Origin: Stramonita haemastoma
Taxonomy: Eukaryota; Mollusca; Gastropoda; Neogastropoda; Muricidae
Assembly (NCBI GenBank): GCA_030674155.1
Contig: CM060329.1
Span: 29,629,682 to 29,693,681 of the forward strand
Reading direction: 5' to 3'
DNA length: 64,000 nucleotides
Shown here: positions 44,311 to 55,990 of the stretch, in pieces
How positions within the stretch are numbered: the first letter of the stretch is position 1
Layout of the letters: each line of letters starts with the position of its first letter
The notes under the pieces: model-generated
The model's input: only the letters and a program-made list of their open reading frames with translations
Database searches by the model: none
Told to the model about the DNA's origin: nothing
Made by a program: the position numbers and the translations under genes

Positions 44311-44445
44311 TTCTTGGTTCTCTTCAAGGTATGGTGCTGTCACCTGTCCTCTTTATTATTTGTATAAATGATAGTATTTGTTCTGGATTAAATACTGCCC
44401 TGTTAATAAGTATCTTATGACACATCTCTTAAAGATTAGTGACAT
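44311..44445 (+). mobile_element. RT-core remnant, class 6
   Basis: SLQGMVLSPVLFIICIND, then NTALLISI and a stop. Second best preserved copy; orthologue of 33326-33480. Confidence 0.78.
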
Positions 44446-44699
44446 TTACATTCTGTACATTTTAATAAAGTTAAGTTGTTTTTTTAAGTAAACAGAAATG
44501 TACTTAATGAATTATAAAAGTGGGTAGCAGATAAGTAGGATGCATAAAGTCCTGATTCATTAATGTGCCATGTTCTGTGAGTATTTGGTGTGTTTTTGTT
44601 TTTTTTCTTTCTTGATGTTTTTTTTTTTTTTGCTTTGAATGCTTGGCTTATACCCCCCTCCACTGCCTCTGTTTTGGGATAGTAATATATTCCTGATAG

Positions 44700-45430
44700 T
44701 ATTGTCTCCATGTCTTCATCATCACAGGGACTGCATGGTTCTTCACCACCTGGACTTTTTTCGTGGCCAGAACTCCTGGATTTTATCACAGGAGGTCATT
44801 ACCATCAGGGCTTTAAAGGATTTCACAGCAAGGACTTCTTCTTCACTGCAAGGACTTCATCACTGCAAGGACTTCATCATCACTGCAAGGACTTCATCAC
44901 TGCAAGGACTTCTTCATCACTGCAAGAACTTCTTCATCACTGCAAGGACTTCATCACCACTGCAAGGACTTCATCACTGCAAGGACTTCTTTATCACTGC
45001 AAGGACTTCTTCATCACTGCAAGGACATCCCTCACTATTGCCAAGTTTTCAATACTTGCATTGTAGTCAAAACTTCATCAAAGCAAGTGCTTCATCATCA
45101 CCAAGACTTCATCACCACCAAGACTTCATCATCACCAAGACTTCATCACCACCAAGATTTTATCATCACCAAGACTTCTTCATCACCAAGATTTTATCAA
45201 CGCCAAAACTTTTTTAATGCATTGTTCAACATCAAAATTTCATCTTTACCAATCACCAAGTCATCTTCACCACCAAGACTTTATCATAAATGCAAAGACT
45301 TCATTATCAACACCAAATACTTCATCATCACCAAGAATTTAATATCACTAGGATTTTTTTTAGCGCAAATATTTCCTTGTTATTTAGAATTAAGCCATGC
45401 CATGACTTCATCACCGTTGGGACTTAAATC
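44700..45430. repeat. CTGCAAGGACTT then CACCAAGACTT minisatellites
   Basis: Units change from CTGCAAGGACTTCATCA (to about 45020) to CATCATCACCAAGACTT (45080-45330). Ends at the 29-bp satellite. Confidence 0.9.
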
Positions 45431-45880
45431 ATCACCAAAGTATCTCCACAGGACTGATCATCACAAGAATCTCCACAGGACTGTGATCATCACCAGAATC
45501 TCCACATGACTGATCATCACTAGAATCTCCACAGGACTGTGATCATCACCAGAATCTCCACAGGACTGTGATCATCACTAGAATCTCCACAGGACTGTGA
45601 TCATCACTAGAATCTCCACAGGACTGTGATCATCACCAGAATCTCCACAGGACTGTGATCATCACTAGAATCTCCACAGGACTGTGATCATCACTAGAAT
45701 CTCCACAGGACTGTGATCATCACCAGAATCTCCACAGGACTGTGATCATCACCAGAATCTCCACAGGACTGTGATCATCACCAGAATCTCCACAGGACTG
45801 TGATTATCATCAGAATAATCCTCATCACCATGATACCTGGTCATCATCATCATGAGGACTTCTTCAGCACCAGGACTTTG
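45431..45880. repeat. 29-bp unit-edge satellite, 13 copies
   Basis: Thirteen units of TCCACAGGACTGTGATCATC plus ACTAGAATC or ACCAGAATC, then the constant GGTCATCATCATCATGAGG block. Confidence 0.93.
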
Positions 45881-46009
45881 TCTTTGCCAGGAAGAAAAAT
45901 CCCCACCCCCAAAGAAACAATCAATCGAATAATATTGAGACAAAAATAGGTGAGAGGCTTTACAGCCATGTGCATTAAATGTTTTAACTATGGTGCATGT
46001 ATTTTTTTT

Positions 46010-46335
46010 TAAAAGGAAAAAAAAATTTTAATGGGGAAAAGAGAAGGTGGTTGGAGGCCCCAAACACAAAAAACAGAAGATGGGGAAAAGAAAAGGTGGT
46101 TGGAGGCCCCAAATATAAAAAGAAAAGGAAAAAAAACAACTTTTTTTAAAAAATGGGGAAAAGAAAAGGTGGTTGGAGGCCCCAAACATAAAAAGAGAAG
46201 TAAAAATAAAAATTTAATGGGGAAAAGAAGAGGTGGTTGGAGGCCCCAAACATAAAAAGAGAAAAGAAAGCAAACTTAAAAAGAAAAAAAATGGGGAAAA
46301 AAAGGTTGGAAGCCCACCAAAAAAAAAAAAAGAGA
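46010..46335. repeat. Polypurine satellite (units 2/3-specific block)
   Basis: Five units, orthologous to 34615-34940. Confidence 0.93.
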
Positions 46336-46374
46336 GTAGATCTCTAAGTGTTTCGGTTGCCATTGTGCATGTGT

Positions 46375-46610
46375 GTATTTTTGTAAATGTCATCCAATCC
46401 TGCTGACATGAAATAGCCTACTCTTCCAACATGATGCTCTGCATGCATTAGCATGTGAATTCTTAGTGTTTAGTCTCATCCAAAGGGGCTGTGGAGTCAG
46501 TCAGCTAAATCCAGGGAGAAATCTGGTGAAATTGGTAACTTGGTGGTGGCTTGAACCTGGGCAATCAGACCATGAGCACACTGCGCTAGTCACTAGGTTA
46601 TCCCGCCCCT
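46375..46610 (-). mobile_element. S1 SINE
   Basis: GGCTTGAACCTGGGCAATCAG and CGCTAGTCACTAGGTTATCC give the reversed B- and A-box region. Confidence 0.73.
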
Positions 46611-46884
46611 GAGTACAACATGATTATCAGTTAGATGGTGTTAGGGATGTGTGGACAAGTGTGTGTGTTTGCTGAAGGGGTGGTGGGTGGGCATAATACG
46701 ATTTTAACTGACAGCGATTTAAGGTAAAGGGGTTTTGAATGGATGGCATACAATAACACATTCACATTAGTAACTATGGGAAAATTCTAGTGTGGTTGAG
46801 GAAAATCATTCATTTCATACTTTATTTTTCCTTTTTTAATAGATTGTTTCTATGGAAACATTTTTTAATGCTTCATTTTTTTAG

Positions 46885-47205
46885 ATAGACCTTCAGAGTT
46901 TACTAATGGAGAGATTTTGCCTATGTAACCATTTTCCTCCTGCCATTAAGGTTGCAGCTTTCAGACTTTTGGGATACTATTAAGAATTGAACCCATGAAT
47001 TTTGCCAGGACAGTCAGGAAGTGTCTCCCTGTTCAATCGGATTTTCAGCTGTCGTGGGTTCTTTTGATAAGCCCATGACTTGTTGGAGTCTCCTCTGAAA
47101 GACTTGACATTTATTTGGATTTTTCCGTCAAAGGAGGCTAGGAATCAAACCCAGGAACTCAGTGTGCTTGTTAGGCAGGTTAATATCTAAACCATCCCGC
47201 CACCT
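46885..47205 (-). mobile_element. S2 repeat
   Basis: Orthologue of 35455-35780. Confidence 0.72.
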
Positions 47206-47632
47206 TCCTTATGAAAGCTTTTAAGCCTTGTAGCATTTTTTGCTGTTGGAAGTCATGAAAATACTATCTTCTTTTGGTAGGAATAGTAATTTGTGTATAA
47301 AAGAAAAAAGCCCCAAAACCCTGGTGTCCAAATGCCGTTGTGTCCAAATGCATATATTCATGCATTCATACAGACTGACAGGCCAGTCCCAACTACTAAT
47401 CTTAACCATAACCTTTATACTAAATGTTAACTCTTTACACTTACCCTAATCCTTGCCCTGCATGTAAACGCACTTTACACTTACCCTAATCCTTGCCCTG
47501 CATGTAAACGCACTGGCAGATGGATACAATGGTACATGGACACAATGGTAAAGAGGTTTGGGGAAGAGTGAAATTTAAGAAAATTGGTTGTTTAGGAGAA
47601 AGAAGTAGTATTTATTCGGGTCTATGGCAAAG

Positions 47633-47795
47633 GAAGGTGGAAGGATGGTTAAGACATTCATCTGCCAACAAGTAAAATGTGAAGTTGTGGGTTTGATTCC
47701 CAGCCCTGCCCTTTCTTCCCAGTTTAGTTTAACGAAAAAATCTAACTGAATGTCAAAGTCATTCGAATGAGGCCCCGTGTGCGAACACACTTTTT
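47633..47795 (+). mobile_element. Plus-strand tRNA-headed SINE fragment
   Basis: GGTGGAAGGATGGTTAAGAC, GGGTTTGATTCCCAGCCC and GAGGCCCCGTGTGCGAACAC. Orthologue of 36171-36340. Confidence 0.77.
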
Positions 47796-47809
47796 AAAAA
47801 AATAATAAA

Positions 47810-47975
47810 AATTTTAGGGTAATCAGTAAGCAATATGTGCCTACAATAAGTAAATTTTGTCATGCTTTCCCACCAGCACAAAATTTCCTACTCTTCCTAA
47901 AGGCATAACCAGTTTTAACGTGTGTGCAAACTGTTCTGTGTGCGGTCACTCATGGGACCTTGATTTAGCCTCATC
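47810..47975 (-). mobile_element. S1 SINE body
   Basis: Minus-strand body head-on to the preceding fragment; part of its 3' end is deleted compared with 36357-36550. Confidence 0.7.
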
Positions 47976-48555
47976 TGGAGGATGTGTGTAGGTGGGGGGG
48001 GGGGGGGAGAGAAACCAGCTTTTTTGTTTAAGATGAGGGACAAGGAACTAAGAAAAAAGGATGATCAAATTTGTTTTTAAATGTGGACAGATATTCATAT
48101 CAATAAAACATGGGGAGACAGCCAGAGGGATGATTGTATGTATGCAGTCGGTAGAGGGTCAGGGTGGGGAAAGTGTAGGGGTGTCGTGTCCAGGAAGGTG
48201 AATGTTGTGTTATTCTGGTCAGTGGGGATGTGGCAGACAAGGGGTGTATGTGCATGGGGAATACTTTGTGCTGCAAGCACATCTGTGCTTTGGTGTTATC
48301 ATGGATATGTTGCCATGACATGTTTAAAGCAACACTCTTGGTTCCATTGTTAAACCAGCACCACAAATTTCTTATGCTTTTTCAAAACTGAATGCTCCTA
48401 TCTTAATGATGGAACTCAAGTTTTTGTGGATTTATTCAGGGGTTTTTTTTTTATAATCCTGTTGCTTGGTGCATCACTTTGTTTGATTTTTTCTTTTCTT
48501 TTTGCTTTGAATGTTTATGTTGGTGACATGAATTTTGGATGTCAGAAAATTAAAA
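47976..48555. other. Module M9 (unit 3)
   Basis: GGGGAGACAGCCAGAGGGATG, TCAGTGGGGATGTGGC, GCATCACTTTGTTTGA, GGTGACATGAATTTTGGATG. Confidence 0.75.
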
Positions 48556-48735
48556 TAGGAAAAAAAGTGGGAAAAAAGAGGAGGATGGAGGACCCACAAA
48601 AAAAGGGGAAAAGAAAAGGTGGTTGGAGGCCCCCAAAAATAACGAAAAGTTTTTGTTTTGTTTTTTAATTTAAATTTTAAAAAGAAGAAAAGTGGGAAAA
48701 AATAGGAGGTTGGAGGCCCCACCAAAAAAACGTAT
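48555..48735. repeat. Polypurine satellite, short block
   Basis: Two units. Confidence 0.9.
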
Positions 48736-49700
48736 ATCTGATTCTGTGTGTGTAGAAGTGACTTTTGTATTTTTTATTTCATAGTCTGACATCATGATTT
48801 AGATCTTAAAATCTGTTCAAATGTCCATTGATAAAATCATGGCCTTAAGATGGTGGTATATTTTGTTTTGCTGGCTGATAATCAGTGTATGATATATACC
48901 ATCAACTGGAAGATTTAGGATGAAATGTGTTTCTATGTGATGAATTGGCAAAATGATATGAATATTGTAAAGTGCAAAGTATAACAGATGCTTGTCTGTG
49001 TGTACATGGAATGTGTGTGCATTTTGTTTTCGCTGAGGGAGAAGGGTAGGTAACCTTTTTTTTATAGATTTGATTGTTTGAAAAATGTTAGTTTAAAAAA
49101 AAACAAAAAAAAACCCCTTTGTTGTGGATAGTCTGGACTGGATGTATGCAATTTGTGAAAGCAGCACTAAAGCTGTAATTCATGTCATGATTTTGTAATG
49201 TAGGCTTACAATTGTCATCACTTGTGTGTATGATATTTTAAGTAGAAAACTGTTACCTAAGTAGCTGATGCTTTGTTGTCATTTTGATCAGACTGAATTT
49301 CTGTCTTTACTCTCAGAGTCCAGAAATGCTGTTTATTGTGATATGTTGATAAAAGGACTCTAGTCCTGAAGTATTTGTTGATGTGGGCGGGAAGGAATGA
49401 AATGAATTGTGTTGTGGGCAAATCCATGCTGTGGCCTTAGAACTGATAATGCCATGGCAGATTTGACTGCAGTACAGATGTCAAAGCAGCATGAACAGCT
49501 GTCTTAATGATGCTACTTCAGTTTATATCGGGTTTTTTTTTTTTATTGGGGGTTAAGGGGGGGGCCTGTTATCTGATACATCCCTTTTTTATGATGGTGG
49601 GGTTTATTTTGTTTGGTTGTTGTTTTTTTTGGGGGGGGGTGGGTGTTGTTTTGTTTGATGTGTTCATATAGGTGACATAAATTTTGGATGTCAGTGACTG
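48736..49700. other. Conserved spacer M10 (unit 3)
   Basis: Landmarks as in 14861-15735; near 49531-49660 it carries additional T- and G-runs. Confidence 0.7.
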
Positions 49701-49855
49701 AACCTAGACAAAAAGAGGAGGTGGAGGACTCACAAAAAAATGGGGAAAAGAAAAGGTGGTTGGAGGCCCCAAACATAAAAGCAAAAACAAAAAAATGGAG
49801 GAAAAAAAAAAAATATTGGGGAAAATAGGAGGCTGGAGGACCCACAAAAAATATC
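49700..49855. repeat. Polypurine satellite, contracted block
   Basis: Only one full GGGGAAAAGAAAAGG / GGTGGTTGGAGG unit remains between the flanks, against 7-16 in the equivalent blocks of other units. Confidence 0.88.
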
Positions 49856-50064
49856 TATTGTGTCTGACTTGTGTATTTCTGTTGTCATTATACATTTTGT
49901 ATCGAGTTTAAGCTTGCATTTCAAATCATAAAATCTTCTCAATTGCCCATTGAAAAAAAAAAAAGATTGGTCTTAAAAGATGGCAGTATAGTTTGCATTT
50001 CTGGCTAATGATCTGTGTATTGATCCGTTACTGATAGATGTTACACTGCTGAGAAATTAGTTCT

Positions 50065-50385
50065 AAACTGCTGCAAGGACCTCTTCATCATAGCAAGGAC
50101 TCTTCATCATAGCAAGGTACTCTCTTTGTTGCTGCAGACTTAATAATTGCAGCAAGGACATCTTATCTCTGCAGGGACATTTTCATTGCCACAAGGACTT
50201 GTTTATTGCTCCCAGGACTTCATCACGGCTGCAAGGACTTCATCACCACAAAGATGTTTTCATCACTGCAAGGACTTCTTTTTTGCAAGGGTTTCTTCTA
50301 TGTCCATCTAGTTCCCTTCAAGGTATAGTTTTGTCCACCTGTCCTCTTCATTCTTAACTGCGAGTGCAAGATTTTGCCGTTATGC
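50065..50385 (+). repeat. Contracted CTGCAAGGAC minisatellite with RT remnant class 1
   Basis: Loose units to 50310, then CTTCAAGGTATAGTTTTGTCC and CTGTCCTCTTCATTCTTA. Confidence 0.7.
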
Positions 50386-50785
50386 TGTGATGCTATTGAG
50401 TTGGGGGGGGTACTCAGAATGACTGGGAATGAAGAAAGTCTATTTTCATCTATTTTATATATTTTTGGACATGGTTTTTGTGGTGATAATTATCATGCTA
50501 ACTACTTTAATGCTTGCGAAATGGATTTTTCATTTGGTAATTACCGAGTACTACGGACATGAAAATACCAAGTGGTGCATAAGGATTTTATTCCCTGGCA
50601 TATAAGGTGTACTTGCGTTGGGAACAGGACAAGAATGTTACAGATGATTTGGCAGCAAAAGAAAATGAGAGAAAAAGTCAGTGCATAAAATCATGATGTG
50701 TTGGCTTCTTTCTTTCTGATTTCTTTGCTCAGGCTGTTTACTGATTTCAGGTTATATTTTATTCCTAATTTGGTTTTTTGACAGA
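50385..50785. other. Diverged spacer
   Basis: Starts in a segment unlike other class 1 spacers (TTGGGGGGGGTACTCAG) and returns to the common pattern at CATAAAATCATGATGTG. Ends GTTTTTTGACAG. Confidence 0.5.
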
Positions 50786-51155
50786 ATATTGTCGCAAGAA
50801 TTTTCAACATCACCTGAACTACATCATCCTCAGGACTTCATTCACACTCTCACGAACTTCACATCAAATCACTCATCCCATGACTATCCATCAACACCAC
50901 GGACTTCATCCAAATCAACACATGACTATCATTTAACACCATGACTTCATCATACCCCAACATCAACACCATGACTTCATCAACACCTACCATAAAGACA
51001 TCAGTTTAAGTTTTCTCAACACACTTCTAAACATGCTTTGAAGCAATTTACTGTTTGTTTTTTTTCCTGCAAGGCATGTATTTTCACCCTTGTATTCATT
51101 TTTATACAGATTTAGACTGGATCTGGTTCTCTCGTCTTCTCTGTCTGTCTCTGTC

Positions 51156-51196
<41 letters not shown>

Positions 51197-51198
51197 CA

Positions 51199-51234
<36 letters not shown>

Positions 51235-51240
51235 GTGTTT
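50785..51240 (+). repeat. Contracted minisatellite, RT remnant class 5 and (CT)n
   Basis: Decayed CATCAACACCATGACTTCAT units to 51000, CCTGCAAGGCATGTATTTTC at 51068, TTTAGACTGGATCTGG and (CT)n at 51150-51236. Confidence 0.7.
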
Positions 51241-51439
51241 CCTTACAGGGTGTAGTGCCTAGTCTTCTTGCTTGTGATTTTGCAGGTCTGCCTGCCGAGG
51301 TCACATTTGCATGTTGAAAACTAGTTAGGATTCTTTTTTTTGATGATTTTCCCTTTTTTTTTTCATTTATAATAGCTTGCTTATGACCTACACAGAGCTA
51401 TATGTTTTGAGATAATCAAGTGTTCCTGTTATATTTTTG

Positions 51440-51720
51440 CCAGGTCTTTATCTCCACCAGAATTTCTTGATGGCAAGGCTTCTTCATTGCCTCATGAAGA
51501 CTTCTCTTCAATTATACTGCAATGGGACTTCTCATCACTGCAAGGACTTCTTCTCATCTCTGCAAGGACTTCTCCATCACTTCTATCTGTTCAAGTTTAA
51601 GTGGTTCTCTTCAAGGTATGGCTCTGTTCCCTATCTTCATTCTGTGTATAAATGATAGTAATTACTTATCTGATAATTGTTAATAAAATCTTATGAACAG
51701 CTCTTAAAGATAAGTGGCAT
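51440..51720 (+). mobile_element. Minisatellite and RT-core remnant, class 6 (unit 3)
   Basis: A few CTGCAAGGACTTCTTCTCAT units, then CTTCAAGGTATGGCTCTGTTC (LQGMALF), ending FILCIND. Confidence 0.68.
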
Positions 51721-51964
51721 TCACATTCTGTTATTCTAAAGAAGTTGAGGAGTTTTTTTTAAATGGAAATGTACTAAATGAAATTTAAATTGGGTAGCAG
51801 GTAAGTAGGAATGCATAAAGTTGTAATGCATTACTGTTATACTGTACTATGTTCTGTGATTTGTTTTTTTTCTTGATGTTATTTCATTTTGAATGCCTTG
51901 CTTATAAATCTCTCCATTGGCTCTGTTTTGGGATAGTAACATATTCCTGATAGTATTGTCTCCA

Positions 51965-52206
51965 GGTCTTCATCATCACCAGGTCTTCATCATCACAGGG
52001 ACTGCTTGGTTCTTCATCACCTGACTTTTTCATCACCGGACTCCTGGATTCTTCATCACTATTAGGACTTCAAAGGGCTTCATCACAAGGACTTCTCTAT
52101 CACTGCAAGGACCTCTTCATCACTGCAAGGTCGCTACCATTCCCAGAACTTCAAAAAAGTTTCTTACTGGTTCCCTGCAAGGTACAGTTCTATCACCTAC
52201 CCTCTT
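51965..52206 (+). mobile_element. Minisatellite and RT-core remnant (class 7), cut by S4
   Basis: CACTGCAAGGACCTCTTCAT units, then CCCTGCAAGGTACAGTTCTATC (LQGTVLSPTLL), interrupted at 52220 by a SINE. Confidence 0.65.
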
Positions 52207-52219
52207 GATTTTTTTTATA

Positions 52220-52514
52220 GGTAAAGGTAAAAGGGAAAGGTGTCCCATAACCTATGTGGTCGTAGGGGAGCGAGGCGTCAGAGACCTTGGCTTCTCTAGG
52301 GGCCAGCATGTTGAGGGCGGCACCCATCTCCTCTTCCTTGCTGCTTTACCTTCCCTGACCCTATAGAGGGAAGGTACCCATTTACAGCTGGGAGAACTGT
52401 ACTGAAGCCAAGGTGCGCAAATGGTCACCTATCCAATTGACAACCACACTTGATGCTACTTAACATTTACTGGGGGGAAAGCGAGCACTCTGACCACTGA
52501 GCTAACCCATCCCC
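52220..52514 (-). mobile_element. S4 SINE with target-site duplication
   Basis: On the minus strand the head starts GGGGATGGGTTAGCTCAGTGG, containing a perfect A box (TAGCTCAGTGG); the B box is not clear. The 3' end has TTTACC-type units. GATTTTTTTATA (12-13 bases, one T longer on the left) flanks both ends (52207-52219, 52515-52526). It carries GGTACCCATTTACAGCTGGG, shared with S3. Confidence 0.88.
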
Positions 52515-52559
52515 GATTTTTTTATACAAACTGTAATTGTACAGGATTTTTTTTGTTCA

Positions 52560-53000
52560 TACTTTGGCTACAGTTGCAAGGTTCACCAGTGGTGAGATTT
52601 TGCATATGCAACTGTTTGCTAACTACTAAAGTAGCCAGCCATATTCAGGCCTCAAGGATGATGTATTACCACGTCAGTGTGCATGCATTTTTCTTAACTT
52701 TTTTAATTCGTTCGTACCGGCATACAGCACCCTGCTCTTCCACAAGGTGAAACGGGTTTTAATACGTGCACAAGATGTTATGTGTGCATTCATACATGGA
52801 ATGGATTTTAAGAATATAGTCTTAATCTGAAGGAATTTGGGGTGAGTGAGGTTGGTGTTGATGTTAACTCGAGGGTAAAAATTTCATTGTTTCGGCGTCC
52901 TAGTTTGTAGCTCCAACCTGCATCGTCAGATTGTGAGCTCGACACTAACCGGTTACTAGCCCTCCCCCTCCCCCTGTACTCGATCTGATACCACTCTGTT
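52560..53000 (-). mobile_element. S2 body fragment joined to S1 SINE
   Basis: S2 signatures (CTACAGTTGCAAGGTTCACC) at 52565-52660 pass into an S1 copy at 52665-52975, whose reversed head contains GACACTAACCGGTTACTAG. Confidence 0.65.
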
Positions 53001-53885
53001 GATTGATGAAGTGCTCCGATGACAATGCTGTTCAAGATTTGGGAAAATGACTCCCTCTGTGTTTAAAATATGTTGAGTTTTCTCTGTTGCGCCCTCACAA
53101 CTAGTTGGATCAAAATGTCAAAAATCAGAAATGTCAGGTGATTTCTGTAAGGACCCAGACCCTGTTCTTGGTGTGCTTTTTTTTTTTATTGATGGAGTGA
53201 AAGAGGAGTAAGTGCAGGGATACAAGTAATGATAACAGAAGTAAGAGTTTATTATGTGCCAATTCAAAAGCTCTAAGGGCTTTACAGTGGTTTTCCCTGT
53301 AGATATCTAGGAACTGTCATGTGATAAAAGATACAACTGCAAACACAGATCTTATAAATGAAGTGTCAGCCTTATATCTTTGAAAATATACCAAAGCCAG
53401 ATGCGCTGGGCCTGACTTGTTGGGTGCTTAACAGCAGTGCAATGCACTTTCACTCATATGACAGCAATAGTTGCTGTCTCAGTTTTCAACAAAGAAGAAT
53501 ATCTTTGGGGGAAAAAATGTTTTTATAAGCTTTATAATCTGCTAGTAAACTCAAGTTATTAAGAATCTGCTCTGCTGTTTTATTAAGTGGGTGATTACTT
53601 TGTTATTCATTTGTTGTTATGGATGTCTGAATATCACAAACTAAATTGTGCTAAACAAAATTCTATACAAAAAAAAAAAAAATTTTTTTTTAAGTAACAT
53701 ACAAAAGAGTTTGACTAATACGTACAAATATTGTGTGACATGAAGATTGAAAGAAAATGCAAATGATGGTACCCATCTTTTTGTTAAGTATTACAAACCT
53801 CTTGTCTCAAAAATATATCCGGATTTATGAATGAAAACCCTTCAAGAGTAATACCATCCCAAAGCTTTGTTCAGCTGTTAAATTT
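53000..53885. other. Mostly unassigned sequence inside unit 3
   Basis: 53000-53060 carries a decayed YADD-like piece (GAAGTGCTCCGATGACAATG). 53100-53880 is AT-rich with no homologue elsewhere in the window and no gene. It may be a unit-specific insertion. Confidence 0.45.
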
Positions 53886-54185
53886 TGTTGTTGTTCCTCG
53901 GCTAGAGCTCCAATGTCCTCCAATAGTGAAGTTTATGCGTATGCAACCTTTTCCCCACCATTACCACCATTTAGGTAGTACATTCAGACTCCAGGGATGG
54001 TGTCTGAACACGACAGCTGTGTGCATGCTGGGGGGGGTTTTCTGTCATCCTTCCCTACCAGCACACAATTGCCTACTCTTCCAAAAGGTGGAATGTGTTT
54101 TTAGCATGTGTGGTAGATGTTTTGCATGTGTTCACACATGGGGCCTCATTCATAGTCTCATCCAAAGGACTGGAGCTGTTAAATA
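53885..54185 (-). mobile_element. S2 body joined to S1 body
   Basis: GGCTAGAGCTCCAATGTCC and CCATTTAGGTAGTACATTC (S2), then ACCAGCACACAATTGCC and CACATGGGGCCTCATTC (S1). Confidence 0.65.
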
Positions 54186-54394
54186 AAAACCATTCATGTT
54201 GACAGGGAACCGTAGGAGAGAGGAAGGGAGTAGATAAAGGGAGAGAATTGCATGGAATCTAGAGCAGAGGAAGGGGTTTTGGGGGGTTTTTTTAGAGGTG
54301 AAGATGGTATTTGTTTGATGTTAGTTTATACTGCAGTGAAATCTATCCTCCCCTTCCCCCCAAAAAAACAAATTTGTTTTTTCTCTGTGGGATG

Positions 54395-54640
54395 ATGTAA
54401 AAAATTTTGTCACCTGTTAGCACAAAATGGTGTACTCTTTTGAAGTGCAAGATGTTCGGCATGTGTTTGCACATGGGGCATTGGTTTATAGTCCCATCTG
54501 CAGGGCTTCTTGGGGACTCGGTTCTAATGTTTACTTAAGGGTAAAATCCCCTAAAACAGGCTTCTTCGTGGTGGCTTGATCTCAGACCATAAGATCAAGA
54601 GCGCAACGCTTTAACCACTAAGCTGCCCTGCCCCTCAATA
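54395..54640 (-). mobile_element. S1 SINE
   Basis: GCACATGGGGCATTGGTTTA, AAAATCCCCTAAAACAGGC and GCTTTAACCACTAAGCTGCC. Confidence 0.75.
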
Positions 54641-54649
54641 ATGTGTATG

Positions 54650-55300
54650 AACATTTTTATATGTAAAGATCTCTTGTTAAAAAAAATGTTTTCTGCATAG
54701 TAGCCATGAAAAATTAATGCTGTATTGCACCATTTTCTGTGATGAATTTTTCATGTTTTTAAAAGATTTTGTTAATTCTTTGCTTTATGATTAATTGTAC
54801 TTTTTCCCCTTGTTTTTGGATAATAACATATTCATGAATTTTATCATTCTCAGGACTTCAAAACTTGACGATCGCCCAGAAGTCTTCTTTGCCAAGTCTT
54901 CAGTACCTGCATCATTGCCAGATTATCTATGCCAAATAAAACGCACACCCCAAAAATGAATACCAGGAATTCATCATCACTAAGACTTCATCATCTTTGG
55001 GACTTGTTCAATGCAAAGATTTCATTGTTATTTCGAGTTCAGTAATGCCAAGACTTGGTCATCATTGGGACTTAATCATCACCAAAACACCTCCACAGGA
55101 CTGTGATCATCACTAGAATCTCCACAGGACTGTGATCATCACTAGAATCTTCACAGGACTGATCATCACTAGAATCTCCACAGGACTGTGATCATCACTA
55201 GAATCTCCACAGGACTGTGATCATCACTAGAGTAATCCTCATGGCCATGATACCTGGTCACCATCATCATGAGGACTTCTTCAGCACCAGGACTTTGCCT
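54650..55300. repeat. Conserved spacer, minisatellite remnant and 29-bp satellite (5 copies)
   Basis: 54650-54920 is the orthologue of 10917-11180. 54920-55085 holds sparse CATCACTAAGACTTCATC units. 55088-55240 has five 29-bp units, then GGTCACCATCATCATGAGG. Confidence 0.85.
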
Positions 55301-55990
55301 TTGCCAGGAAGAAAAATCCCCATTCCCAAAGAAACAATCAAACTATAAAATAACATTGAGACAAAAATAGGTAAGAGGCCTTATAAAACCAGACAAAAAT
55401 TGTGCTCCCCCCACCAAAAAACTATTTCCCACCTCCCCCAATCAAAAAACCTTTTCTCCTCCTCCCCTGCCACCCTCTAAACAAAGTTGTATCCCTCAGA
55501 GAAAAAAAAGAGAAAAACCTCAACATATATAATTATGTAATTTACTTTTGATTTGTTTTTAAGATCATAGGAACATTGGAAACATAATCTAGTCCCAATA
55601 AGGAATGGAAAGGGAAAAAAAGATGACCCGAAAGACGAAATTCACAACTTTTAGTATGTGTTAGAAATGCTTTTTTTTTTTTTTTTAAATGTTGTTTATA
55701 TGGTTCATTACGCTTTTGAAATTCAAATAAGATTTTAATGTTGTTAGGACTGGAAAAGACTGTATTGTTGATACGCCCTTGCCTGTTGGACAGCAGCACT
55801 AGGTTGTGTTTGCAAAGCCATGCAATAATCAGCTGCCATGGCCAGTAGAACATTCGGATGAGTGTGCATATGCTGTGGGTTTTTTCCTGTGGATAATTTA
55901 GTTATAGTGATGTGTAGGAAAAGTTTGTGTGTGTACACTTGTGCTTAAAAGTGTATATGTGTTGAGCATAGGGGGGTGTTTTTAGAATTT
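55300..55990. other. Conserved link module (unit 4)
   Basis: Orthologue of 11850-12480; without the polypurine block of units 2 and 3. Confidence 0.65.
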
